From: Actinoplanes lobatus
Lineage (GTDB): Bacteria > Actinomycetota > Actinomycetes > Mycobacteriales > Micromonosporaceae
DNA: 64,000 nucleotides
Assembly: GCF_014205215.1 (NCBI RefSeq)
Contig: NZ_JACHNC010000001.1
Span: forward strand, 5,948,501-6,012,500
Direction of reading: 5' to 3'
In this document: positions 8,600 through 17,225 of the stretch, in pieces
How the letters are laid out: every line of letters starts with the position of its first letter
How positions within the stretch are numbered: the stretch's first letter is position 1
Translations under genes and position numbers: made by a program
Notes under the pieces: model-generated
The model's input: the letters and a program-made list of their open reading frames with translations, nothing else
What the model was told of the DNA's origin: nothing
Database searches by the model: none

Positions 8600-9796
8600 T
8601 TGTCCGACCAGCGCAGAATCCTCGACTACGCCCCGCCGTCCGCGGTCAACGCGGGACTGCTCGCCGTACTGATCGGCTTCACCAGCTCGGCGGCGATCGT
8701 GTTCAGCGCCGCCCGCGCGGCCGGCGCCGACGACGCGGAACTCGCCTCCTGGATGCTGGCGCTCGCCGTCGGCATGGGCGTCACCTGCATCGGCCTGTCG
8801 CTGCGATTCCGGGCGCCGGTCGTCACCGCCTGGTCCACGCCGGGCGCCGCGCTGCTGGTCACCGGCCTCGAAGGCGCCACCATGCGGGAGGCGATCGGCG
8901 CGTTCGTGGTGTCCGCCGCGCTGATCACGCTGACCGGCGTGACCGGCTGGTTCGGCCGGATGATGGACCGGGTGCCGACGTCGCTGACGTCCGCGCTGCT
9001 CGCCGGTGTCCTGATCCAGTTCGGCATCGGCCTGTTCGCCTCCGCCAACCAGGACCTCCCGCTGATCGCCGCGATGTTCGGCACCTACCTGGTGGCCCGG
9101 CGGTTCCTTCCCCGGTACGCGGTGCTCACCGCGCTGGCCGCCGGGATCGCGGTGGCCGCGGCGACCGGCTCGTTCCGGCCGGGCGAGGTGCGTTTCGGCT
9201 GGGCGTCGCCGGTGTTCACGATGCCGTCGTTCACCTGGCAGGCCATCATCGGGGTGGCGCTGCCGCTGTTCGTGGTCACCATGGCGTCGCAGAACCTGCC
9301 GGGCGTCGCCGTGCTGCGCAACGACGGCTACCAGGTGCCGGTGTCGCCGCTGATCACCTGGACCGGGGCGGTGAACCTGGTGCTCGCCCCGTTCGGCGCG
9401 TTCGGCCTCAACCTGGCCGCGATCACGGCGGCGATCTGCACCGGCCCGCACGCGCATCCCGACCCCAAGCGCCGGTATCTCGCCTCGGTGTGGGCCGGCG
9501 TGTTCTACCTCTGCGTGGCCGCGCTCGGGGCGACCATCACCTCACTGCTGGCCGCGCTGCCCGCGGTGCTCGTGCTCGGGATCGCCGGGATCGGCCTGCT
9601 CGGGACGATCGGCAGCTCCCTGACCACCGGCCTGCGCGACGACCGGTGGCGCGAGGCCGCCGTGGTGACGCTTCTGGCCACCGCCTCCGGCATCGAACTG
9701 CTCGGCGTCGGGTCGGCGTTCTGGGGACTCATCGCCGGCCTGCTCACCGCGGCGGCCACCGGAGCGTTTCGCCGCGAGGCGAAGGTAGCGGTCTGA
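8600..9796 (+). CDS. BenE family benzoate/H+ symporter-like membrane protein
   Basis: 398 residues from a TTG start behind GCGGAG at 8587-8592. It opens with DYAPPSAVNAGLLAVLIGFT and has about 11-12 hydrophobic segments. The WSTPGAALL and QNLPGVAVLRNDGY stretches match the BenE family of aromatic acid:proton symporters. No aromatic catabolism gene is nearby, so the real substrate is open. It stands alone, with a 26-bp gap to the convergent gene at 9823. Confidence 0.8.
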   Translation: MSDQRRILDYAPPSAVNAGLLAVLIGFTSSAAIVFSAARAAGADDAELASWMLALAVGMGVTCIGLSLRFRAPVVTAWSTPGAALLVTGLEGATMREAIGAFVVSAALITLTGVTGWFGRMMDRVPTSLTSALLAGVLIQFGIGLFASANQDLPLIAAMFGTYLVARRFLPRYAVLTALAAGIAVAAATGSFRPGEVRFGWASPVFTMPSFTWQAIIGVALPLFVVTMASQNLPGVAVLRNDGYQVPVSPLITWTGAVNLVLAPFGAFGLNLAAITAAICTGPHAHPDPKRRYLASVWAGVFYLCVAALGATITSLLAALPAVLVLGIAGIGLLGTIGSSLTTGLRDDRWREAAVVTLLATASGIELLGVGSAFWGLIAGLLTAAATGAFRREAKVAV

Positions 9797-9822
9797 GCCG
9801 GGTACGGGTGGTGCCGGACGGC

Positions 9823-10293
9823 CTACTCGTTGCTGGGGCTCACGATGCCGCGGCTGGCGAACGAGCGGGCGACCTGGTCGAAAATCGTCACGGCGAGTTC
9901 GGGTTGCCCGGCCGCCTCCGCCACGCCCAGCCCGACCTGGCCGTCGTAGCCCGCCAGCCCGGTGTGGCGCTCGACGACCAGGCCCAGCCGGTAGATCAGG
10001 GCGACGATGCGCTCGGCGTCCTGGCCGGAATACCAGTAGGGGACCGCGATCCCGGCCTCCCGCGCGTACAGGCTCAGCTGAATGCCGGTCGCCTCGTGAT
10101 CCAGCTCCAGATACGACCCGTCCTCGTACAGCTCCACGTCGCCCAGGAACTCGCGGGCGTCGGCCACGATCCGGTCCCACGCGGCCCGGTCCGGGGACCC
10201 GCCGTCGTCGCCCTGTTCCTCCTCCAGCGCCTCCAGCGCATCCTCCCAGTCCTGGTCGTCGCTCTTGGCGAGGAAGGTGAGGTCGTAGCTCAT
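9823..10293 (-). CDS. Conserved hypothetical protein
   Basis: 156 residues from MSYDLTFLAKSDDQDWEDAL. The frame stays open further upstream, but the Met at 10293 begins the compositionally normal part. It is acidic, with no signal or membrane segment, and contains PYWYSGQDAERIVALIYRL and ERHTGLAGYDGQVGL. Small SYDL-starting proteins of this kind are common in actinobacteria as unannotated single-domain proteins, and I do not recognise a function. It follows the TPR gene at 10316 in the same direction with a 22-bp gap, so they may be co-transcribed. Confidence 0.65.
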   Translation of the reverse strand: MSYDLTFLAKSDDQDWEDALEALEEEQGDDGGSPDRAAWDRIVADAREFLGDVELYEDGSYLELDHEATGIQLSLYAREAGIAVPYWYSGQDAERIVALIYRLGLVVERHTGLAGYDGQVGLGVAEAAGQPELAVTIFDQVARSFASRGIVSPSNE

Positions 10294-10315
10294 GAAACCG
10301 CACGATACGGCCTGG

Positions 10316-11467
10316 TCACGGGTCGTCGCGCCAGGCGTCGCGCAACTCGCGGCGGGTCTCGGCCCACCATCGGCGCAGCTCGGCACGCAGCTCGCGGAGC
10401 TGGCGGGCGATGTCACGAAGCGCGTGCATGTGGCCCGGATCGTCGAGATGGGCGCCGATCGCGGCGATCAGACCCAGGAGCAACTGCAGGGGTACGAGGG
10501 CGACCGCGATCACCGTCAGTGAGGTCGTCGAGGTGGCGGCGTACCCGATGAGGAGCCCGGCCTGCACGACCGCGGTGACCATGCGGGCGTAGAGCGCACG
10601 GCGCAGCAGCGGCGGCGTGAGCTGAAGGCTGCGCCAGGGAAGAGCACCCGCCGGCAGCAGCAGGCGAAGGCTGAAACCGGTCGCGAGCAGCACGAACGTG
10701 GCTGCCATCAGGCGGCTGGGCGGCAGCATCGGCGGGAACCGGACGGCGATCAGGGCGGCCGCGCAGGTCAGCACGACGGCCACGGTGAGCCAGCGGCGCA
10801 GGCCGGACAGCAGCCGACGGATCGGCCAGGTCATCGACAGCACGTTCGGGCGGGCGGGATTGTCCCGGGCGACATCACGCAGAGTGCGCAGGGAACGGCG
10901 GACGCGAAGACGTTCGGCGTCGAGCATCGCGAGCAGCCAGCGGCCGTAGTCGTTGTCCGGATCGATACGCAGGGCGGCGCGGGCCGCCTCCTCGGCCTCA
11001 TCCCGGCGGCCGGCGTCACGGGCCACGTCAGCCACGGTGAGCAGGGCCTCGACCGAGCGGGGCGCCAGCGCCAGCCCGCGTGCGGCGGCGGCCCGGGCCT
11101 CGGCGAGGTGCCGGTCGGCGGCCAGCGCGCGGGCCAGCACCAGATGCCCGGACGGGCGGTTCGGGGCCAGGCGGACGGCCTGCTCGGCGGCCGTCCGGGC
11201 GTCGCCGTCGCGCAGCAGGGCGAGCAGGGTCTCGGCGTGCTCGACGTGGGCCTCGGGACGGCCCGGCTCGGCCGCGAGAGCCGCCTCGGCGGCCGCCAGC
11301 GCTCCCGGCAGATCACGCCGGCGGCGCAGGGCGAAGGAGAGCAGGGTGAGAAGGGCGGCGTCGTCCGGCGTCCCGGCCAGCGCGGCCCGTAGGGTCTCGA
11401 CGGCCTGAGCGTCGCGGCCGACGTCGAGGAGGGAACTCGCCCGCTGATACGCCGCCACTTCACTCAC
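10316..11467 (-). CDS. TPR-repeat membrane protein
   Basis: 383 residues from a GTG start. About residues 1-190 are Ala/Arg/Leu-rich tetratricopeptide repeats (ASSLLDVGRDAQAVETLRAA, then ALAAEPGRPEAHVEHAETLL). About four transmembrane helices follow in residues 225-350, including VAVVLTCAAALIAVRF and LLGLIAAIGAHL, then a charged Arg/Trp-rich tail. The topology suggests a cytoplasmic protein-binding TPR platform anchored in the membrane. No SD is evident upstream; a CATAAT sequence lies 8 nt before the GTG, so a leaderless transcript is possible. The partner is unknown. Confidence 0.75.
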   Translation of the reverse strand: MSEVAAYQRASSLLDVGRDAQAVETLRAALAGTPDDAALLTLLSFALRRRRDLPGALAAAEAALAAEPGRPEAHVEHAETLLALLRDGDARTAAEQAVRLAPNRPSGHLVLARALAADRHLAEARAAAARGLALAPRSVEALLTVADVARDAGRRDEAEEAARAALRIDPDNDYGRWLLAMLDAERLRVRRSLRTLRDVARDNPARPNVLSMTWPIRRLLSGLRRWLTVAVVLTCAAALIAVRFPPMLPPSRLMAATFVLLATGFSLRLLLPAGALPWRSLQLTPPLLRRALYARMVTAVVQAGLLIGYAATSTTSLTVIAVALVPLQLLLGLIAAIGAHLDDPGHMHALRDIARQLRELRAELRRWWAETRRELRDAWRDDP

Positions 11468-11549
11468 GGCTGGCGATTATGCCCGTCCCCGCCCAGGATC
11501 GGTTACAGCCGCGATCGCGGACGGGGACGACGGATCGCCCGGCACGGTG

Positions 11550-11807
11550 TCAGGTCGCCCGGCCGTGCCGGCGTTCGGCGGCCAGGCGGCGCAGGACCAG
11601 AAGGCCGCCGATGCCCGGGATCAGGGCTGCCAGGCGAGTGCCGGTGGATCGGGTCTCCCGGACGGCGAGGACGATCACGAACAGGTAGGCGCAGCCGTGC
11701 AGGGGGCCGATCGCCGAGGACACCGGCGGCCAGTGGACGGTGGCCAGATTCGCGAACAGGACCAGCAATGTCGCCAGCTCGGCCGCCGCTGCGATACGGA
11801 GGGGCAT
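11550..11807 (-). CDS. Small integral membrane protein, DUF3817-like
   Basis: 85 residues, MPLRIAAAAELATLLVLFAN, with two or three membrane helices and a basic C-terminus (RRLAAERRHGRAT). The ATG at 11807 is served by GGAG 10 nt upstream; a GTG at 11816 that overlaps the previous stop is the alternative start. The HGCAYLFVIVLAV pattern resembles DUF3817 membrane proteins. It is third in a likely three-gene operon behind a DUF2269-like protein and a DJ-1/PfpI protein. Function unknown. Confidence 0.65.
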   Translation of the reverse strand: MPLRIAAAAELATLLVLFANLATVHWPPVSSAIGPLHGCAYLFVIVLAVRETRSTGTRLAALIPGIGGLLVLRRLAAERRHGRAT

Positions 11808-11812
11808 GGGTG

Positions 11813-12256
11813 TCACGCTCCGGTGGTCGAGCCGGGCCGCACGATCATCAGCACGGTGACCACCGCCCAGAGGATGTTGAACAGCCCCGTGAACATGGCG
11901 AGCCGGGCCGGCGCTCCCGGGCCGTCCACCGTGGCCAGCAACCTCCGCTGACGGGGAAGGACCGCCAGCACCAGCACGGCCGCGGCGGCCGCGGTCAGCG
12001 CGATCGACGTGAGCAGCCAGGCGTCGCCGAGGACGCCGAGACTGTTCGCGGTGGCGAGCCCGAACACCGGGACCACGATGCCGAGCGCGGCGTAGACCCG
12101 GCAGATCCGGTGCAGCGAGCGGGGCACGGCGAGATCCCGGCCGGCGCCGGGTCCGGCCCGGCGAATCGCGGCCGGGAACATGCTGGCGGCGACGGTGACC
12201 GGCCCGATCGCGATGATCGCGGCGAGAACGTGCACGGACAACAGGAACTTCGTCAT
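11813..12256 (-). CDS. Integral membrane protein, DUF2269-like
   Basis: 147 residues with four membrane helices, starting MTKFLLSVHVLAAIIAIGPV. The early His in the first helix and the four-helix layout resemble DUF2269 proteins. The start overlaps the stop of the DJ-1/PfpI gene by 4 bp (ATGA), and the stop is 5 bp from the next gene, so the three are a tight operon. No biochemical role is known to me. Its place behind an isonitrile-hydratase-like protein does not settle the role. Confidence 0.65.
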   Translation of the reverse strand: MTKFLLSVHVLAAIIAIGPVTVAASMFPAAIRRAGPGAGRDLAVPRSLHRICRVYAALGIVVPVFGLATANSLGVLGDAWLLTSIALTAAAAAVLVLAVLPRQRRLLATVDGPGAPARLAMFTGLFNILWAVVTVLMIVRPGSTTGA

Positions 12257-12879
12257 CGGATGACCGGCTGGGCAGCGGCGGGGGCGGGGCGCCAGACGGT
12301 GCCCCGGCGCTCGTGGTGGAAGAGGCGTTCGACGGCATGGGCCGACGGGGCACCCAGGGTTCGTTCGAGCAGGTAGAGGCCCAGGTCCAGACCGGACGTG
12401 ACGCTCGAGGCGGTGACCAGGTCACCGTCCTCGACGATACGGGCGTCGATCGCCACGGCGCCGGCCGCGGTGAGGGCGTCCAGACCGAACTGGTGGGTGG
12501 TGGCGGGACGGCCGGTGATCAGCCCGGCCATGGCCAGCAGCAGCGAACCGCCGCAGACCGTGGCCGTGATCGCGCCCGGCCGGTTCAGGACGACGGCGAG
12601 CATCCCGGGCAGCGGGGTCTCCAGCGCGCGGGCCAGCACCGCCGGGATCTCGTCCAGAGCCGCGGCGGCCGCCCCGGGGACGACGACCAGGTCCGCCCGC
12701 TCGGGATCCAGGTGGGCGGTCGCGTTCAGGGTCAGGGGGCCGATCCCGCTGGGGACGGCACGCGGCCCCCCGGCGGACACCAGCTCGACCCGCGGGATCC
12801 CGCCGGCCACCAGAGCCTCGTACGGTGCGATGACGTCCAACGGGTCGAATCCGTCGAACAACACGATCTGTGCAAGCAA
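12253..12879 (-). CDS. DJ-1/PfpI family protein (isonitrile hydratase-like)
   Basis: 208 residues from a TTG start with GAAGGA 10 nt upstream. The fold-defining nucleophile elbow is ATVCGGSLLLA, where Cys at about 97 is the expected catalytic residue. IVLFDGFDPLDVIAPYEAL and the late ASSVTSGLDLGLYLLE match the GlxA/InhA subgroup. The reaction cannot be named with confidence; isonitrile hydratase or general glutamine-amidotransferase-like activity are options. It is divergent from a GlxA-type AraC regulator (13047) whose effector domain is of the same fold, a common arrangement in which the regulator controls the enzyme. Confidence 0.75.
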   Translation of the reverse strand: MLAQIVLFDGFDPLDVIAPYEALVAGGIPRVELVSAGGPRAVPSGIGPLTLNATAHLDPERADLVVVPGAAAAALDEIPAVLARALETPLPGMLAVVLNRPGAITATVCGGSLLLAMAGLITGRPATTHQFGLDALTAAGAVAIDARIVEDGDLVTASSVTSGLDLGLYLLERTLGAPSAHAVERLFHHERRGTVWRPAPAAAQPVIR

Positions 12880-13046
12880 CGCGAATCAGTCCTTCTCGTG
12901 GGGAACAAGATGACCCTAGGAATTGGTCGTCCCACCGAGAAGTGGCTGGATTGCCAGGTATCAACGGGTTCTCGCCAGTGACGAGTTATCCACAGGATCG
13001 CTGTCCGCGGCTTGGTGGGCGCCCGTCCGGGCAGTACCTTCGCGCC

Positions 13047-14000
13047 ATGCTCACCGTGGCCGTGCTCGCCCTGGACGGCGTCATCCCCTTCGACCTGTCC
13101 ACCCCGATCGAGGTGTTCAACCGGACCCGCCTGCCGGACGGCCGGCCCGCCTACCGGGTCCGCGTCTGCGGGCTCGGCGGCCCCGTCGACTCCGGCGCCT
13201 TCCACCTGACGCCACCATGGGGGCTGGACGCCCTGGCCGACGCGGACACGATCATCATTCCGGGCTGCGCCGATCCGGCCGCCCCGCTCCCACCGCGGGT
13301 GCTCGGCGCTCTGCGTTCGGCCGCGGCCGACGGCACCAGGATCGCGTCGATCTGCGCGGGCGCGTTCGTTCTCGCCGCCACCGGGCTGCTCGACGGGCGG
13401 CGTGCGACCACACACTGGCTGGCCACGAAGCGGCTCGCGGAGGCGTACCCGGAAGTGGAAGTTGATCCTGATGTTCTCTATGTCGACAACGGGCAGTTCC
13501 TCACCTCGGCCGGCGCGGCCGCCGGGCTCGATCTGTGCCTGCATCTGATCCGGCGCGATCACGGGTCGGCGGTCGCGGCCGACGCGGCCCGGCTCTCGGT
13601 CATGCCGTTGGAGCGGGAGGGTGGCCAGGCGCAGTTCATCGTTCATGATCAGCCACCGACTCCGCGCGGGTCCGAGTTGGAGCCGGTGCTGAAGTGGATG
13701 CAGGACAACGCGGACCGGGCACTGTCGCTCGACGACATCGCCGAGCAGGCGGGGATGAGTTGCCGCACCCTGAACCGCCGGTTTCGGGAGCAGACCGGGA
13801 CCACGCCGCTGCAATGGCTGCTGCGTGCGCGGATCCGTCAGGCGCAGTACCTGCTGGAGGCCACCGACCACTCCATCGAGCGGATCTCCGGCCAGGCGGG
13901 ATTCGGGTCGTCGACGGCTTTCCGTGAGCGGTTCAAGAAGATCGTCGGCACCAGCCCGTACGCGTATCGGGCGGCCTTTCAGACCGCGGAGGCCCGGTGA
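13047..14000 (+). CDS. GlxA-type AraC family transcriptional regulator
   Basis: 317 residues from MLTVAVLALDGVIPFDLSTP. The N-terminal DJ-1/PfpI-like domain (about 1-180) has a Cys at its elbow (SICAGAFVLAATGLLDGRRA). The C-terminal AraC double helix-turn-helix (about 215-315) contains LDDIAEQAGMSCRTLNRRF and IERISGQAGFGSSTAFRERF. It lies divergent from the PfpI operon across 167 bp, so it probably binds in that gap and regulates the operon. The effector is unknown. Confidence 0.85.
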   Translation: MLTVAVLALDGVIPFDLSTPIEVFNRTRLPDGRPAYRVRVCGLGGPVDSGAFHLTPPWGLDALADADTIIIPGCADPAAPLPPRVLGALRSAAADGTRIASICAGAFVLAATGLLDGRRATTHWLATKRLAEAYPEVEVDPDVLYVDNGQFLTSAGAAAGLDLCLHLIRRDHGSAVAADAARLSVMPLEREGGQAQFIVHDQPPTPRGSELEPVLKWMQDNADRALSLDDIAEQAGMSCRTLNRRFREQTGTTPLQWLLRARIRQAQYLLEATDHSIERISGQAGFGSSTAFRERFKKIVGTSPYAYRAAFQTAEAR

Positions 14001-14309
14001 GCCGCTGCCGTGCCCGGCGACGGTGGTGGACAGCGGCAATGACCCCGACAGGGACCGGGTGGCGAACGGGCCTCACCCTGTCTCGCACCGGACCGGTCGG
14101 CCGGGTCGAGGGGGATGCTCGATGATCGCGTCACCGTTTTCGAGGTGACGTGTCAACCGGTCCGGTGACCCTGTGGGGCCCGGCCCGGATCTTCCTCGAG
14201 CGCGGCGTCCGCCGTAGCACGTGATCGATGTGATGATCACGGCGAGTACCGGTGATGCGTGTATCGCCAGTACATCCCGGGTGGCCGTATCGCGTCGTAC
14301 GGTCGTGTC
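14001..14309. other. Intergenic region with two inverted repeats
   Basis: This 309-bp gap has no credible gene. At 14129-14150, CGTCACC and GGTGACG flank an 8-nt loop and may form a weak terminator for the GlxA-type gene. At 14221-14240, GTGATC and GATCAC flank 8 nt and may be an operator for the downstream XRE gene. Nothing else is evident. Confidence 0.4.
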
Positions 14310-15164
14310 GTGGACAACCGAGCCGAGGTACGCGACTTCCTCACCTCCCGACGCGCCAAGATCACCCCGGAGCGGGCCGGGCTCCCCGCCGCCGGGCAGC
14401 GCCGGGTTCCCGGACTGCGCCGCAGCGAGGTCGCCGCCCTGGCCGGGATGAGTGTCGAGTACTACGCGAAGCTCGAACGCGGCACGCTGGCCGGGGTGTC
14501 CGCCGGGGTGCTGGACGCGATCTCCCGGGCCCTGCAACTGGACGAGGCCGAGCGCGCCCACCTGCTGCGGCTCGCCCACGAGGCGGACGGCAGCAGCGCC
14601 GTGCTGCGGCCCCGGCGCCGGCCGAAGCAGTGGACGGTCCGGCCCAGTCTGCAATGGTCGCTCGACTCGATCAGCGCACCGGCGATCCTGTCCAACATGC
14701 GGGGCGATCTGCTCGCCGGGAACCTGCTGGGCCACGCCATGTACAGCGATGCGTTCGCGGGCGGCCACCCGAATTTCGCCAGGTTCACCTTCCTGGACTC
14801 GGCGGCCCACCGGTTCTTCCCGGACTGGGACGGTGCGGCCGACATCACGGTGGCGAACCTGCGGACCGCGGCCGGCAAGGATCCGCACGACAAGGGCCTG
14901 CATGATCTGGTCGGCGAGCTGTCCACCCGCAGCGACGATTTCCGCCGCCGGTGGGCGGCGCACAACGTGCGGATCCACGGCACCGGGGTCAAGCACTTCC
15001 GGCACCACATCGTCGGGGACCTGATCCTGAACTACGAGACCATGGACCTGCGGGCCGAACCCGACCTGACGCTGACGATCTACACTGCCGAGCCGCAGTC
15101 ATCGACCGATCACGCGCTCGCACTGCTCGCCTCCTGGGCCGTCACGGCCCAGGAGATCGGCTGA
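14310..15164 (+). CDS. XRE-family helix-turn-helix regulator with MmyB-like ligand domain
   Basis: 284 residues. A GTG start gives MDNRAEVRDFLTSRRAKITP, the canonical N-terminus of this family, so upstream in-frame ATGs were not used. The HTH (about 30-60) contains RRSEVAALAGMSVEYYAKLE, followed by RGTLAGVSAGVLDAISRALQ. The C-terminal MmyB-like PAS-type domain contains GNLLGHAMYSD, RFFPDWDGAAD and DLILNYETMDL. The gene is 21 bp upstream of an aldo/keto reductase in the same direction. Regulators of this group typically control the adjacent oxidoreductase, often through a small-molecule or flavin-like ligand, so control of the reductase is a fair inference. Confidence 0.85.
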   Translation: MDNRAEVRDFLTSRRAKITPERAGLPAAGQRRVPGLRRSEVAALAGMSVEYYAKLERGTLAGVSAGVLDAISRALQLDEAERAHLLRLAHEADGSSAVLRPRRRPKQWTVRPSLQWSLDSISAPAILSNMRGDLLAGNLLGHAMYSDAFAGGHPNFARFTFLDSAAHRFFPDWDGAADITVANLRTAAGKDPHDKGLHDLVGELSTRSDDFRRRWAAHNVRIHGTGVKHFRHHIVGDLILNYETMDLRAEPDLTLTIYTAEPQSSTDHALALLASWAVTAQEIG

Positions 15165-16169
<1,005 letters not shown>

Positions 16170-16173
16170 AGAG

Positions 16174-16280
16174 CTTTCCGGTACGCGTGTCCTCGTCCCG
16201 CCTTTCGAGGGCCGTTCCGCCGTGCCGGCGATCTCGCTGCCACGCCGGCCCGTGCCGCGCCGCCGGGCTGAGATCGGTGG
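16174..16280 (+). repeat. Dispersed ~110-bp element, copy A
   Basis: It starts CTTTCCGGTACGCGTGTCCT and ends GCTGAGATCGGTGG. The same order of words appears in copies at 52053-52162 (+), 53664-53774 (-) and 54905-55014 (-). This copy begins 5 bp after the aldo/keto reductase stop, in the gene's orientation. It encodes nothing obvious; a 3'-end RNA element or non-autonomous mobile repeat is possible. Confidence 0.8.
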
Positions 16281-16350
16281 CCGGGCGGGCCGGGCCGGTC
16301 GCCGCCTCCCGCGGGTGCCGCCGGTCGCGGCCACGGTCGGCCCCGAGGCG

Positions 16351-16725
16351 TCAGTGGCAGAGCCCCAGCAGGCGCAGGAACAGCGCGCAGGACAGGAGCA
16401 TCGCGATCAGGACGGCGCCGAGCCCTCTGGCGGTGATCTCCCATCCGGAGCGGCCCCGCCAGGTCCACGGCAGCAGCTGCTCCACGATGATCAGCAGGAT
16501 CCAGAACACCGGCGCGGCCAGGAAGAACAGGTCCCACCGCTCGTCGTCGAAGACGCTGGCGTTGCCGGCGGCGTGGTAGTTCTGGCAGTCCTCCTGCCGG
16601 GTCACCGGGTCGAGGATCAGCAGCAGGACCACGAACCCGATGGTCCCGCCGATGAGCACCCGGAAGCCGCTGAGTGGGGATGGCTTGATCACCGGGGTCA
16701 CCGTAGAGGGGTGCGGCAAGAGCAT
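16351..16725 (-). CDS. Small hypothetical membrane protein
   Basis: Up to 124 residues with three hydrophobic helices (IGGTIGFVVLLLILDP, LFFLAAPVFWILLIIVEQLL, GLGAVLIAMLLSCALFLRLL). The start is ambiguous. The ATG at 16725 sits only 2 nt behind GGAGG, whereas TTG at 16719 has an 8-nt spacing and may be the true start. The SD lies inside an inverted repeat (16724-16740), so ribosome access or transcription could be controlled there. No family is recognised. It is divergent from another small membrane protein at 16808. Confidence 0.55.
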   Translation of the reverse strand: MLLPHPSTVTPVIKPSPLSGFRVLIGGTIGFVVLLLILDPVTRQEDCQNYHAAGNASVFDDERWDLFFLAAPVFWILLIIVEQLLPWTWRGRSGWEITARGLGAVLIAMLLSCALFLRLLGLCH

Positions 16726-16740
16726 TACCTCCGCGGTAAT
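16724..16740. promoter_or_regulatory. Inverted repeat between two divergent membrane-protein genes
   Basis: ATTACC and GGTAAT flank a 5-nt spacer. On the minus strand the repeat contains the GGAGG of the gene ending at 16351. It is a candidate repressor site (TetR/MarR-like size) or a structural element masking the SD. Confidence 0.4.
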
Positions 16741-16807
16741 CGTGTGTCCGGCACAGCGTCGTTAGCGTCCCTTTCATCGATATCCGAACGGTGAAAGGGG
16801 AGGACCG

Positions 16808-17221
16808 ATGCGGGTCTCCGACCAGATTCCGGCCACGGCCAGGGTGAACAGCAACGCGCTGCTGCGGTGGACGCTGCGAGCGGATGCCCTGGTCACCGGC
16901 GCCAACGGGGTCGCCTACCTGGCGCTGGCCGGTGTGCTGACCGACGTGCTCGGCTATCCGGTTTCCGTGCAGCACGCGGTTGGCGCGTTCCTGGCGGTGT
17001 TCGCCATCGTGGTCGGGGTGATCGCGACCCGCCCGGTGCTCAGCCGCGCCGCCGTCCGGGCGGTGATCGCGGTCAACGTCGCATGGGTGCTGCTCAGCAT
17101 CGTCGTGCTCGGCACCGGCGCGGTGGAGGCGACCACGCTGGGCCGGGTGTGGATGGCGGCGCAGGCAGCGGTCGTCGCCGCCCTCGCCGCCATCCAGGGC
17201 TACGCCCTCAGGTCCCGGTGA
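16808..17221 (+). CDS. Small integral membrane protein
   Basis: 137 residues, MRVSDQIPATARVNSNALLR, with four membrane helices after a 25-residue cytoplasmic N-terminus. A strong GGGGAGG lies just upstream. The layout resembles the SPW-repeat/four-helix small membrane proteins of actinobacteria, but I cannot name a family. Only 4 bp separate its stop from the convergent chitinase stop. Confidence 0.65.
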   Translation: MRVSDQIPATARVNSNALLRWTLRADALVTGANGVAYLALAGVLTDVLGYPVSVQHAVGAFLAVFAIVVGVIATRPVLSRAAVRAVIAVNVAWVLLSIVVLGTGAVEATTLGRVWMAAQAAVVAALAAIQGYALRSR

Positions 17222-17225
17222 GGTG

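Noticed and set aside
14259..14310. Upstream ATG for the XRE regulator
   Set aside because: Family members start MDNRAEVR; the GTG at 14310 gives exactly this and the upstream codons are atypical.
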